Positions 28,287-37,286 of a stretch of 64,000 nucleotides of DNA are shown one piece after another (position 1 is the stretch's first letter; every line of letters begins with the position of its first letter). A program made the translations under genes and the position numbers. Source of the stretch: Paraburkholderia sp. BL9I2N2. GTDB taxonomy: Bacteria; Pseudomonadota; Gammaproteobacteria; Burkholderiales; Burkholderiaceae. The stretch is from NCBI RefSeq assembly GCF_004339745.1, contig NZ_SMGP01000002.1, forward strand, positions 1,877,970 through 1,941,969. Direction: 5' to 3'. Below the pieces are notes generated by a model, which saw only the letters and a list, made by a program, of their open reading frames with translations, was not told the DNA's origin and did not search any database.

Positions 28287-28391
28287 GGCAAATCGGAATT
28301 TCGATGAAGCCGGCAGCGCGTCCCAGGAAGAACTTCCTTAGGGACGTGCCGGCATGGGTCGGAAGCGTCGCGCAGAGGCTTCGCGTGGAGA

Positions 28392-28508
28392 TCAGACGAA
28401 CTGGTTCAACACGATCGCGGCAATCAGGCCGGCGGCGCCGATGAGGCCCAGCAATTGCAGCAGAGTGAGGGATTTGCGGGGTGCGGTAGGGATTTGTTGC
28501 GTAGTCAC
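28392..28508 (-). CDS. Small single-pass membrane protein, 38 aa
   Basis: From GTG 28508 the frame encodes 38 residues: a short polar head (TTQQIPTAPRKS) and one hydrophobic helix (LLQLLGLIGAAGLIAAIVL) ending NQFV. The basic residues before the helix and the clean stop suggest a real small inner-membrane protein, but the ribosome site is weak (AAGAA). It is 105 bases downstream, by transcription direction, from nothing obvious and 105 bases upstream of the rubredoxin gene. Function unknown. Confidence 0.5.
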   Translation of the reverse strand: MTTQQIPTAPRKSLTLLQLLGLIGAAGLIAAIVLNQFV

Positions 28509-28751
28509 GGGCTATTCTTGAAGATCGGAAAAAGCGAAATGGTACACGGGTCCGCGGCTAGCGCATGTCGATTAGCGCAAACCGCCGTGCATTAGCTGCC
28601 ATTATCGCCGCTCGATCGCCCGGTATTCCCTACCGTCGGGAGATGGATTAATTCCCCTCGAGGGGGAAAGTTTTCGTGCGGATTCCTGATGCGGACATGC
28701 CGGGCAGATCGCCACTCACATCATGCGCCCGGCGTCAAAACGACCCGAGAA

Positions 28752-29972
28752 TCAGCTCTTCGCCAACGGGTTGCCGTGACGAGAATCCCAGAAGCGAATC
28801 ACAGCCGTGTCGCCCGTGCCGGCACCCACCACCTGATCCGGCGCGCCGTTCTCGCGCAGCAACGCGCGCAGATCGTTGATGACCGGAAACACCTCATGAT
28901 TCCAGTCCGCGCCCTGCGAATCGTGGGCGCGCTGTTCGGCTTCGACGATCTCCCGGTCTTCCTTGAAAATGCGCTCGGTGAACCACACCAGCAGCGGCCA
29001 CGCGAGATTCAACACGCCAGGAACACCGGGTTTGCGAATCGACAGCAGCCCGAACGTGCGGTTGGTGCGCTGCTCGCGATCGAGCGGCACGTAGACGATC
29101 CACAGATCCATTACCAGCGTCTGCTCGGACGTGCGGATCTGCAGCGTCTGATACGGATACTCGGTGCGGATCGTCATCACGTCTTTGTCGTTGTCGCCGC
29201 CGGTTTTACGGCTCTGGCCGAACACGATCGCTTCGCCGATCGGCTGCTGGCCGGCCATGCGCGCAAATGTGTAATCGACTTCGACCCAGCCCTCGCCACG
29301 CCGCCGGCCGAGCGAACGCGCCCGCATCTGCCCCATCTGCCTGCGATGCAGAAACTGATGGTTCATGTCCATCAGGTTCTCGTGCATGAACGAGTAGTGG
29401 CAATTCACCGGACGGCCGAAGCGGCGCGTCTTGTACTTCTTGTCCGAGACCGAGCCGAACGCCGGTAGCGGCCGTTGCTCGGCCAGCGCCGCGTCGCCGG
29501 GGAAAACGAAAATCAGGCCTTCGATTTCGCGGCACGGGTAAGAGCGCACGCCGTTCGGCAAACGGTCGCGGCCCAGGTACGGCACGTCGATGCACTTGCC
29601 CGAGCAGTCGTAAGTCCAGCCGTGATAGCCGCAGCGGATCGATTCGCCATCCACCACGCCCTGATGCAACGGCACCTGACGATGCGCGCAGCGGTCCTCC
29701 AGCGCGAACGCCTTGCCGGACTCCGTGCGCGCCAGCACGATCGGCTCGCCCGCGAACGTCACACCATGCGTCTTGCCCCGCTTCACCTCGTGCGACCACG
29801 CCAGCGGATACCAGTAGTCAGGGTGAATACCGACGCGGCGCAGATCGCGCACCGGTGCGTCGTTGGCGGCCTGGCCCGGCATGTGAGCGGATTTCTGCGA
29901 TGCGGCCTGGGCAGGCGACGCATCGACGGTTACATCGACGGTGTCTCGTTCTAGCGGGGGAACAGCATGCAT
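28752..29972 (-). CDS. Rieske [2Fe-2S] non-heme iron oxygenase, stand-alone
   Basis: 406 residues. Rieske ligands Cys95, His97 (RCAHRQVPLHQG) and Cys114, His117 (CGYHGW) are present; the mononuclear iron site follows in HENLMDMNHQFLH. The first 40 residues are an Ala-rich extension. I chose ATG 29972 with GGAG eight bases upstream instead of the TTG at 30017. It is similar in layout to vanillate demethylase and ketosteroid-hydroxylase alpha subunits. No reductase or ferredoxin gene is adjacent, so its electron donor is elsewhere. Substrate unknown. Confidence 0.88.
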   Translation of the reverse strand: MHAVPPLERDTVDVTVDASPAQAASQKSAHMPGQAANDAPVRDLRRVGIHPDYWYPLAWSHEVKRGKTHGVTFAGEPIVLARTESGKAFALEDRCAHRQVPLHQGVVDGESIRCGYHGWTYDCSGKCIDVPYLGRDRLPNGVRSYPCREIEGLIFVFPGDAALAEQRPLPAFGSVSDKKYKTRRFGRPVNCHYSFMHENLMDMNHQFLHRRQMGQMRARSLGRRRGEGWVEVDYTFARMAGQQPIGEAIVFGQSRKTGGDNDKDVMTIRTEYPYQTLQIRTSEQTLVMDLWIVYVPLDREQRTNRTFGLLSIRKPGVPGVLNLAWPLLVWFTERIFKEDREIVEAEQRAHDSQGADWNHEVFPVINDLRALLRENGAPDQVVGAGTGDTAVIRFWDSRHGNPLAKS

Positions 29973-30136
29973 AGGTGGGTCTCCGTGCACGGGCGGATAG
30001 AAGGTTGCGCCCTGCAAATTGCGGGCGGCATCGTCGCCAGTCTACTAGAACCCGACGCCGTATGGGTTCGGGGACCGTGCAACCACCTACTGCGGCGCCT
30101 GCTCCCACTACTCTCCTGAAGAGACGACGCGCCGCG

Positions 30137-31609
30137 TCAGCTCTCGTCGTGTGCCACCAGCCCCGAGCGGCGCTGCACGCCCCACGACCGTCCGCCGCGC
30201 AGGAAATGCAGCCAGCCGAGCGCGGCGCCCACGTGCCGCACCAGCTGAAACGTGAACGGCTCGGCGACCGCCGCGAGCATCGCCATCCACAAACTGGTGC
30301 CGGCGCGCTCGCCGGTCCAGCGCCGGTACAAATGGATACTCCACAGATAGAACGCGAGGTCGATCGCCGTTTTCAGGCCGATCACGCTGAAGATCGACAC
30401 GACGATCGCGCCATGGCCACCGAACACGAAGGCGAGCAGCAACGCAAACGCGGTCAGGCCGTAAATCGGCTGCATGGTGTCGATCGCCTTGACCGGCAGC
30501 ATCAGCATGCCGAGCGTGCCGTAGCGCGGATTGCCGGTCATGTCGCGGTTCCAGTACTGCGTCTGCAGGAAGCCCGCGAACCAGCGGCGCCGTTGACGCA
30601 GAAAACTGGCGAGATTGTCCGGCGCGTCAGTGCGGGCATGCGCCTCGCCGACCACGCGCACGTCCCAGTCGAGGCCGTGGTCGACCGAATAGCGGCGCAG
30701 CCGGTGAATCAGCTCGTAGTCTTCGACGAGACACTGCGGATCGAAGCCGCCCACGTCGACCAGCGCGTCGCGCTTGAAGGACGCGAAGGCGCCCGAAATC
30801 AGCAGCAGACTGTCAGCACGCATCCACGCGAAACGGGCGATGAAGTTGCGCATGTACTCGTAGGTCTGGAACCACTGGAACACGCGCCCCGACACCGACT
30901 TGCCGCACACCGGCACCAGAATGCCGGCCGCGGCGACCAGCTTCGGTTCGCTCGCGAAAGCGGCGCGCATGGCGTAGGTGGCGTCGTCGTCGAGTAAGGT
31001 GTCGGCGTCGACGGTCATGACCGTTTCCGTGGTCATCACGGTGATCGCGGCATTCAGCGCGCGGGCCTTGCCGCCGTGCGGCACACGCAGCCAGAACAGA
31101 TTCGGATACAGCGCGCTCGGCGCGCTCAGCACGCCGTCTGCGGCCGCGGTAAGGCCGAAGCGCCCGGTGAGCAACTCGCGGGTCGAGTCGGTGGAACCGT
31201 CGTCGGCAATGACGATTTGCGCCGGCCCGTGCGTTTGCCGCAGCAGCGCGGCGATCGTGACCGGCAGCACCGTCGCTTCGTTATGCGACGCGACGATCAC
31301 GCCCATGCTCGGCAAGCTGCGCCGTTCGAACTCGGGCTCGAGCGGCGGCGCACGCCGCATCAACGGCAGCGTTTTCCACGTGACGAACGCAAGCAGCAAG
31401 GTGTCGTACACCACGTAGGCGATACCCGTCGACCACGCCAGCGCGCCCTGCAGAAAGAAGGCGCGCGCGAACAGCAGCAGCCACAAGACGACCACACTCA
31501 GATGAATCAGCGTGCTCAACGGTGTCGTGCGACGCGGCACAATGCGCGGCGAAGCGAGAGCGAGAGCCTGTTCCAGGGTTTTCTTCAAAATGACTGCCGG
31601 GTTTGTCAA
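30137..31609 (-). CDS. Membrane glycosyltransferase, family 2
   Basis: 490 residues. An N-terminal membrane pair (about 35-85) precedes a cytosolic GT2 domain with ASHNEATVLPVTIAALLRQT, ADDGSTDST, the metal-binding MTVDADTLLDDD and the processive-type QRRRWFAGF; further helices follow at about 370-450. This resembles cellulose/N-acetylglucosamine-type polymerases, but no partner genes are nearby. The start is a TTG at 31609, 28 bases after the cytochrome gene stop; no ATG gives a complete N-terminus. Confidence 0.87.
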   Translation of the reverse strand: MTNPAVILKKTLEQALALASPRIVPRRTTPLSTLIHLSVVVLWLLLFARAFFLQGALAWSTGIAYVVYDTLLLAFVTWKTLPLMRRAPPLEPEFERRSLPSMGVIVASHNEATVLPVTIAALLRQTHGPAQIVIADDGSTDSTRELLTGRFGLTAAADGVLSAPSALYPNLFWLRVPHGGKARALNAAITVMTTETVMTVDADTLLDDDATYAMRAAFASEPKLVAAAGILVPVCGKSVSGRVFQWFQTYEYMRNFIARFAWMRADSLLLISGAFASFKRDALVDVGGFDPQCLVEDYELIHRLRRYSVDHGLDWDVRVVGEAHARTDAPDNLASFLRQRRRWFAGFLQTQYWNRDMTGNPRYGTLGMLMLPVKAIDTMQPIYGLTAFALLLAFVFGGHGAIVVSIFSVIGLKTAIDLAFYLWSIHLYRRWTGERAGTSLWMAMLAAVAEPFTFQLVRHVGAALGWLHFLRGGRSWGVQRRSGLVAHDES

Positions 31610-31637
31610 TGTTGCGGTTGATAGGTGAATGCGGCGC

Positions 31638-32237
31638 TCACGGCACCATGCGCTTCAGAACCGACTTGCGATCGATCCACTGGTGCTTCAACGCGCCGCC
31701 GATATGCATCGCGAGCAGCGCATAGAGCGCGTAGCCAAGCCACGTGTGCAAGGCGCCGAAGCGGTCGTGCAAGGTCTCCTTCAGCGCCGGATCGAGATTC
31801 ATCACATAGCCGATGCGCGGCCACGGAAACAGATTGAACAGATGCATGGGGTGCGTCGCCGCGTCTTTCCATGCGGAATCGTGCAGCCAGCCGGACAGCG
31901 GCAGCGCAATCATCAGCAGATACAGCAGAAAATGCGCGACATGCGCGGCGATCTTTTCCCACGACGGAAACTCGCGCGGCAACGGCGGCGGCTTGTGCGA
32001 CACACGCCACAAGATGCGCATGAGCGCGAGACCCAGCACCGTGATACCGATCGACTTGTGGGTGTCGACCACCGGACGCACCCAGTCGTCCGGCAACGAA
32101 TCCGCGCTCAGCCCGAGCACCACGTTGCCGATCATCAGCAGCGCGATCAGCCAGTGCAGAACCATGGCCGTACGTGTGTAGCGCGTTGGCACTGGCGTGC
32201 CGGTCGAATCGGTCAAAGAGTCGGCGTGTGTGTTCAT
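31638..32237 (-). CDS. Cytochrome b561
   Basis: 199 residues, a four-helix di-heme membrane protein. It has TRTAMVLHWLIALLMIGNVVLG with the first heme His, DTHKSIGITVLGLALMRILWR, HFLLYLLMIALPLSGWLHDSA and RFGALHTWLGYALYALLAMHIGGALKH with the last heme ligands. I chose ATG 32237 with GGAACAATC before it; the 30 upstream residues are not membrane-like. Family members oxidise ubiquinol or scavenge superoxide. It precedes the glycosyltransferase gene by 28 bases. Confidence 0.93.
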   Translation of the reverse strand: MNTHADSLTDSTGTPVPTRYTRTAMVLHWLIALLMIGNVVLGLSADSLPDDWVRPVVDTHKSIGITVLGLALMRILWRVSHKPPPLPREFPSWEKIAAHVAHFLLYLLMIALPLSGWLHDSAWKDAATHPMHLFNLFPWPRIGYVMNLDPALKETLHDRFGALHTWLGYALYALLAMHIGGALKHQWIDRKSVLKRMVP

Positions 32238-32418
32238 GATTGTTCCGTCCGCAGCGGCATGGCTGCGAAAGCTGTTTGAAAATCCGGCGATGCCGTAGCA
32301 CATCAAGGCAAGCCGATGTATAGGCAAACGCCCGAGTGTGCCGCTTTATTCCGCCGGGCGCTTAACTCCATGTTTTCGGATTATTTCGCTGCCGCCGGCT
32401 TAGAGAAGTCATTGCACC

Positions 32419-33225
32419 TTAACCGTGCGCCGCCTCGCGCCGCGCGATCAGCGCGGCCGACTCGATCCGTTCGTCGAGCCAGCCGTTGGTTGCATACGCA
32501 TCCAGTAGTTGCCGGATGCGCGCCAGCAGTTCGTCCAGCCGCTCGCCGAGCCGTTCGCGCGACAGACTCGACATCGACAGCGGCCGCGTCACCAGCGAGT
32601 CGACCGAGACCCGCCGCGTTTCGACGATCGACACGCGTTCGAGCATCGGGAACGGCGACTTCGCCAGCACCGCGTCGTGGCTTTCCCAGCCGTCCGCCTT
32701 GCGCTGCATGCGCGCCGGGTCGCCCTCCGAGTAAGCCTCGAGCAGCGCACGGTACGGCGCGAGCCAGGCCATCGGCGAGTCGGCGGCGAACGCGGTCGAA
32801 AACAGGGCGACCGCGCCTTCCGGTTCGATCAGAGCATCCAGACGCGCGAGCGTGTCGGGCCGGTCCATCCAGTGAAACGCCCGCCCGATGACGGCCAGCC
32901 GAAAGCGCCCCAAAGCCGGCGACAGATCGTAAGAACTCCCCTCGCGATACTCGATGTTCGGCGCAATCCCCGCGCCCAGGCTCGCGGCAACGCGCAGCAT
33001 TTCCGGTTCGGGGTCGAGCGCGAGACCCGCGCCGACCCACGACGAAAACGCCAGTGACAATTGCCCCGGCCCGCAGCCGAGGTCCAGGAGCCGGTGCGAG
33101 CCGCCGAGTTCGCAGGACTGCGCGACGCGGCGGATCAACTGCGGCGAATACGGTGGACGGCCCGCCAGGTAATGCGCGGCGGTGGTCCTGAAGCGGTCGG
33201 GGACGAAGGGGATTGGGGTGGTCAT
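32419..33225 (-). CDS. Class I SAM-dependent methyltransferase
   Basis: 268 residues. The SAM-binding motif I is RLLDLGCGPGQLSL and the acidic residue of motif II is ALDPEPEML. The fold continues with GRAFHWMDRPDTLARL, typical of small-molecule methyltransferases of the UbiE/UbiG type, but no substrate can be assigned. I chose ATG 33225 with TGGAATTACC upstream; the in-frame extension to 33501 has no protein character. Confidence 0.88.
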   Translation of the reverse strand: MTTPIPFVPDRFRTTAAHYLAGRPPYSPQLIRRVAQSCELGGSHRLLDLGCGPGQLSLAFSSWVGAGLALDPEPEMLRVAASLGAGIAPNIEYREGSSYDLSPALGRFRLAVIGRAFHWMDRPDTLARLDALIEPEGAVALFSTAFAADSPMAWLAPYRALLEAYSEGDPARMQRKADGWESHDAVLAKSPFPMLERVSIVETRRVSVDSLVTRPLSMSSLSRERLGERLDELLARIRQLLDAYATNGWLDERIESAALIARREAAHG

Positions 33226-33525
33226 CGGTAATTCCAGGCGGGTCGGTTGCGGCAATGGCAAACGACGAACGGAACCCCATTGTCGTTGCTGCGGTCCATT
33301 GGCGCCGCTGTTGCGAGGCAACTCGATCAGACAGGGCTTCCCTGCCTCAGAGTGCACCCAAGGTTTGATGCCCGGATGACTGCGCAGTTTCCTGCCGATT
33401 AGATAAATCGCAGGGCGGAACTCGCGAGACGGTCGCTCAGCAAAAAGCCGAGTGTGAAAACACAATGAAAGCCAGCCGGCGTATCGCGTCACGCCTAGCA
33501 CTTAAGCGGATCGGCCCACCGCGGT
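33226..33525. other. Intergenic, no recognised content
   Basis: 300 bases between two methyltransferase genes. I see no gene, strong hairpin or promoter in it. The open frame that crosses it is an accidental extension of the downstream gene. Confidence 0.5.
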
Positions 33526-34626
33526 TCAACGCTTCACGAACCGATAATGCCCCACGCCCCACTCGTTTCCATTCGCGTAGCCGAACAGTTCAGCCACCGC
33601 CATATAGAACATGCGCCACCGTTGCAGCCACACTGCCGCATCGCGCGCGCCGTAGGTGTCGATCAGCATTGGCATCACCCGGTCACCCGCCGCATCGAGC
33701 GCGGCGAGCCAATGATTCGCCGTGCGCTCGTAGTGCGTGCCGCTCACCCACCACTGCCGCTCCACGCGCAGGTCGTCCTGGAAATTGAGCAGCAGCGCCT
33801 CCGACGGCATCGTGCCGCCGGTGAAAAAGTACTTCGACATCCAGTCGCTGCCGTCTTGCACCTGGAAGTGATAGGCCAGCGTGCGATGCGCGAAGAGATG
33901 CACGAACAGCTTCGCGTCGGCGCGCATCCAGCGCGCGATTTTCGCGAGCAGCAAGCCGTAGTTCTTCATATGCTCGAACATCTCGATCGACATCACGCGA
34001 TCGAAGCCGCCGCCAAGTTGCGCCCCGTCGAATTCGAAATCGACGATGCTGCCCGTCACCACCGAAAGGTTGTGCAAACCAGCCTGCGCCGCGCGCGCTT
34101 CGATGAACGCGCGCTGCCCATGCGAGTTCGATAGCGCGACGACGCGCGAATTCGGATACCGCGCCGCCAGCCATAACGACAGTGAACCCCAGCCGCAGCC
34201 GAGATCGAGAATCCGCTGACCGTCGGCGAGTTCCGCACGCTCGGCATAGCGTTCGAGCATGGCCGCTTCGGCTTGCGCGAGCGTCTCGTCACCGGTCGGA
34301 TACAGGCAGCATGAATACTTCAGATGCGGTCCGAGATACGCGTGGAAAAACGACGCCGGCACCTCGTAATGCTGCGTGTTGGCGGCTTGCGTTTCGATGG
34401 CGATCGGACTCGCGCGCAGATCGTCGAGCAGACGGTTGAACCGTTGCGCGCGCAACTCGCCGTTGTCGACCGCTTCATCGCGCAGGCGCTGACGCATCAA
34501 CTGACGCATGCCGAAACGGATCACGCCGTCGGGTAGCCAGCCGCGCTCGCAACTTTGAATGAGCCAGCCATCGGCGGAGTCGGAGGACGACGGCGGCATC
34601 GTGTGGTCAGTGGTGGAAAGACTCAT
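33526..34626 (-). CDS. Cyclopropane-fatty-acyl-phospholipid synthase-family methyltransferase
   Basis: 366 residues. The SAM domain carries ILDLGCGWGSLSLWLA (near residue 137), and CFA-family signatures are present: YSCCLYPTGDETLAQAEAAM, FDRVMSIEMFEHM and VHLFAHRTLAYHF. The N-terminal lid is short (about 85 residues) compared with E. coli CfaS. Members of this sub-branch methylate unsaturated acyl chains, sometimes without making a ring. It is 75 bases downstream of the DUF1295 gene on the same strand. Confidence 0.9.
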   Translation of the reverse strand: MSLSTTDHTMPPSSSDSADGWLIQSCERGWLPDGVIRFGMRQLMRQRLRDEAVDNGELRAQRFNRLLDDLRASPIAIETQAANTQHYEVPASFFHAYLGPHLKYSCCLYPTGDETLAQAEAAMLERYAERAELADGQRILDLGCGWGSLSLWLAARYPNSRVVALSNSHGQRAFIEARAAQAGLHNLSVVTGSIVDFEFDGAQLGGGFDRVMSIEMFEHMKNYGLLLAKIARWMRADAKLFVHLFAHRTLAYHFQVQDGSDWMSKYFFTGGTMPSEALLLNFQDDLRVERQWWVSGTHYERTANHWLAALDAAGDRVMPMLIDTYGARDAAVWLQRWRMFYMAVAELFGYANGNEWGVGHYRFVKR

Positions 34627-34701
34627 GAGGCTGACTCCTGGTGTTTCTTTTGGACTCTTTCGAAGGCGCGCTTGCGCCCGCTTGCGTCTTCCATGCCGTC
34701 T

Positions 34702-35478
34702 TCAATGCCGCGGCGGCCACGGAATCAGCGCGCTGGTGGTGCGCATGTAGTCGGCGTACCCGGGACGCCCTTTTGCCATGCTTTCTTCGAGCAGCGGAAT
34801 GCCGGAGACCTTCAGCAACAGAAACGCCATCAGCACCGGCGGCAACAGCGTGAACCAACCCCACGGCGTGCCGATCGACAACGCGATATACGCGAGCCAA
34901 TGCACGCATTCGAAGAAGTAATTCGGATGCCGCGAGTATCGCCACAAGCCGACGCGGCACACGGCGTCGCGATTGGCCTGATCGGCCTTGAAGTTGCGCA
35001 ACTGGCGGTCGGCCATCGCTTCGCCGGCCACGGAGACGATCCACACGACGACGGCTAGCAGCATCCAGCCGACGGCCGGCGCAGTGCCGCGGTACGACGG
35101 CACCAGAAATGCGATCGACAGCAACATCGAAATCACGACTTGCAACTGGAAAAACCAGAACATCCGGCTTGCCGCCTTGTCGCCCCATTCTGCGCGGAAG
35201 CGCTGATAGCGCGCGTCTTCCGGCTTGCCGGCGTTGCGTTTCCACAGATGCGTGCCGAGCCGCGCGCCCCAGACCAAACCGCCCAGCGCGGTCAGCGCGC
35301 GCGCGACGGGGTCGCCGGTGCCGAGCATCGCGTAGAGCGCCGCCACGAGTCCCAGCGAATGCGCCCAGATGGGATCGACCATGCCGGCGTTTTCGCTCCT
35401 CAACTGCCACGCCCAGACGGCGCTGAAAAGCGCGATGAGTCCGATCAGGGCAATCACGGCGGCAGCAAGCGGTGGCAT
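34702..35478 (-). CDS. DUF1295 / steroid-5-alpha-reductase-like membrane protein
   Basis: 258 residues with six or more hydrophobic helices. The conserved C-terminal block WRYSRHPNYFFECVHWLAY and PLLEESMAKGRPGYADYMR is the DUF1295/ICMT-like NAD(P)H or SAM-binding signature. I chose ATG 35478, preceded by GAGGAAACC. It lies between a lipocalin gene and a CFA-type methyltransferase gene on the same strand, a combination seen in lipid-modifying gene groups. Its reaction is not established. Confidence 0.9.
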   Translation of the reverse strand: MPPLAAAVIALIGLIALFSAVWAWQLRSENAGMVDPIWAHSLGLVAALYAMLGTGDPVARALTALGGLVWGARLGTHLWKRNAGKPEDARYQRFRAEWGDKAASRMFWFFQLQVVISMLLSIAFLVPSYRGTAPAVGWMLLAVVVWIVSVAGEAMADRQLRNFKADQANRDAVCRVGLWRYSRHPNYFFECVHWLAYIALSIGTPWGWFTLLPPVLMAFLLLKVSGIPLLEESMAKGRPGYADYMRTTSALIPWPPRH

Positions 35479-35548
35479 GGTTTCCTCATTCGACGGCAAT
35501 GCGGGTTATACGCGGCGACGGTGGTATCGGATGCGTACGATGCGCCCG

Positions 35549-36160
35549 CTAATCCTTGTCGCCCGGCGACGCAAAGCCCGGCTTGCCCACCTGATCCGGC
35601 CGCTGCGGCACGCGTCTGAATCGCGACGTGTCATAGCCCATCGCATCGAGCCGCGCAAGCAAGGCGCGATATGTGTCCTCGCTCATGTCCGGCTCGCGCG
35701 AAAAAATCCAGCCGAGGTTTTTGCCCGGATAGCCGAGGATCGTGTAGCGGTAGTCTGGGTCGACGTAAAGCGTCAGTTGCGTCACGCGGATAGGCCAGAA
35801 CAGCTGCACGCTCCACTCGCCGCCGTCCTTGCCGGGCACGGGCGTGTCGAGAAACTGATAGTGCTTTTCCTCGGCGTCGAAGCGCTTCTTGCGGGCGTAG
35901 TACGAATCGTCGATCTTGCCGTCCGCGCGCAGTGTCCATTCGGCGCGGCTCGCCACCATGTCGCGTTCGGCGAAATACGGAATGTTCGCGATGACGTACC
36001 AGCGGCCCATGTAGCGCGGCAAGTCGACGGGCACGGTGGCGAGCGGTTCGCTCGCGCGCGGGTTGGGATTGGGCGGATCGTTGGAGCAGGCCGTGAGTGA
36101 TAGCAGCAGAACGCTTGCAGCGGCGGCAGCTGCAGCGGTGACGTAGGCAACTCGGCGCAT
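35549..36160 (-). CDS. Bacterial lipocalin, outer-membrane lipoprotein
   Basis: 203 residues. The signal peptide ends LTAC with Cys25 as lipidation site. The lipocalin motif GxW is MGRWYVIANIPYFAERD; the barrel continues with YRYTILGYPGKNLGWIFSREP near the C-terminus. Blc-type lipocalins bind lysophospholipids and fatty acids. It is 70 bases upstream of the DUF1295 gene and may be co-transcribed with that gene and the CFA-like gene. Confidence 0.93.
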   Translation of the reverse strand: MRRVAYVTAAAAAAASVLLLSLTACSNDPPNPNPRASEPLATVPVDLPRYMGRWYVIANIPYFAERDMVASRAEWTLRADGKIDDSYYARKKRFDAEEKHYQFLDTPVPGKDGGEWSVQLFWPIRVTQLTLYVDPDYRYTILGYPGKNLGWIFSREPDMSEDTYRALLARLDAMGYDTSRFRRVPQRPDQVGKPGFASPGDKD

Positions 36161-36321
36161 GGCAAGGGCCTCGAACGTGGCGGCAATACACCTATTACGT
36201 TCGACGAGGCCGTCTGGATGCGTGCGCCGCTCTCCGCAAGAAGGCGCACCGATAACAGAACCAAAGCGGCAAATGGTGCTAAATTGGCCCGACTGCGGAC
36301 TTCAATTCCTGAATCGACCGA

Positions 36322-37215
36322 ATGGAAAACCTGAGCGGGATCGTCGCCTTCGTGCAAACGGCCGAAGCGTCCAGCTTCGTCGGCGCGTCGCAGCGGCTCG
36401 GCCTGTCGCCCTCCGCCGTCGGCAAAAGCGTCGCGCGGCTCGAACAACACCTCGGCGTGCGGCTGTTGCAGCGAAGCACGCGGCGCGTCAGCCTGACCGA
36501 CGACGGCGAGCGCTTCTACGAACGCTGCCGGCAGATTCTCGACGCGCTGAGCGAAGCCGAAGCGATGATGCTGCAAGCGAACGCCGCGCCACGCGGGCGC
36601 CTGCGCGTGACTTTGCCGACCATCGGCTATCGCTTCCTGCTGCCGATCCTTCCGGAATTCGCCGAGCGCTATCCCGAGATCGACCTCGAACTGGATTTCA
36701 ACGACCGCATCGTCGACGTGATCGAAGGCGGCTTCGACGCCGCGGTCCGCAGCGGCGATCTGCCCGATTCGCAATTGATGGCCAAGCGGCTCGGCCCGTT
36801 CCGCTTCGTAGTGTGCGCGTCGCCGGGTTATCTGCAACGGCACGGCGTGCCGCTCGCGCCGGCCGATCTCGCGCAGCACGCATGCTTGCGCTTCCGCTTC
36901 CCGACCTCGGGCAAACTGCAGCACTGGGCGTTTCGAGGACTCCCCGAAGACGCGGCCGCGCGCTTTCCGACCGCGCTGACCTGCAACAACATGGAAGCCC
37001 TGCGAGCGGCGGCGGAACTCGGTCTGGGCGTGGCCTACATGCCGGATTTTCTGGCTCGCGACGCGATCCGGGCGGGAACACTGCAAAACGTGCTCGACGA
37101 CCATCTGGCGCACGCGGGGCAGTTTTCGGTGCTCTGGCCGTCCAGCCGGCAACTGTCGCCGAAGCTGCGCGCGTTCGTCGATTTTCTGTCGGAGCGCTTG
37201 TTCAGCGCAGCTTAG
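36322..37215 (+). CDS. LysR-family transcriptional regulator
   Basis: 297 residues. The HTH is NLSGIVAFVQTAEASSFVGASQRLGLSPSAVGKSVARLE and the effector domain continues to the end, with VCASPGYLQRHG typical of the CrgA/DsdC-like group. It is divergent from the lipocalin gene (161-base gap) and 71 bases ahead of a DMT transporter gene, either of which could be its target. Confidence 0.9.
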   Translation: MENLSGIVAFVQTAEASSFVGASQRLGLSPSAVGKSVARLEQHLGVRLLQRSTRRVSLTDDGERFYERCRQILDALSEAEAMMLQANAAPRGRLRVTLPTIGYRFLLPILPEFAERYPEIDLELDFNDRIVDVIEGGFDAAVRSGDLPDSQLMAKRLGPFRFVVCASPGYLQRHGVPLAPADLAQHACLRFRFPTSGKLQHWAFRGLPEDAAARFPTALTCNNMEALRAAAELGLGVAYMPDFLARDAIRAGTLQNVLDDHLAHAGQFSVLWPSSRQLSPKLRAFVDFLSERLFSAA

Positions 37216-37286
37216 CGACGATACAAGTGGCGTGATCCGGTTAGCGTTATCGTGTCCGCAACGCCCGCTCCCGCGCGAATTCCCTC

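Noticed and set aside
28652..28668. TTCCCC-TCGA-GGGGGAA inverted repeat as terminator
   Set aside because: The loop is too tight and it faces no clear gene end on the proper strand.
35782..37152. Minus-strand frame of 456 codons across lipocalin and LysR genes
   Set aside because: It covers two real genes on both strands and encodes no recognised domain.
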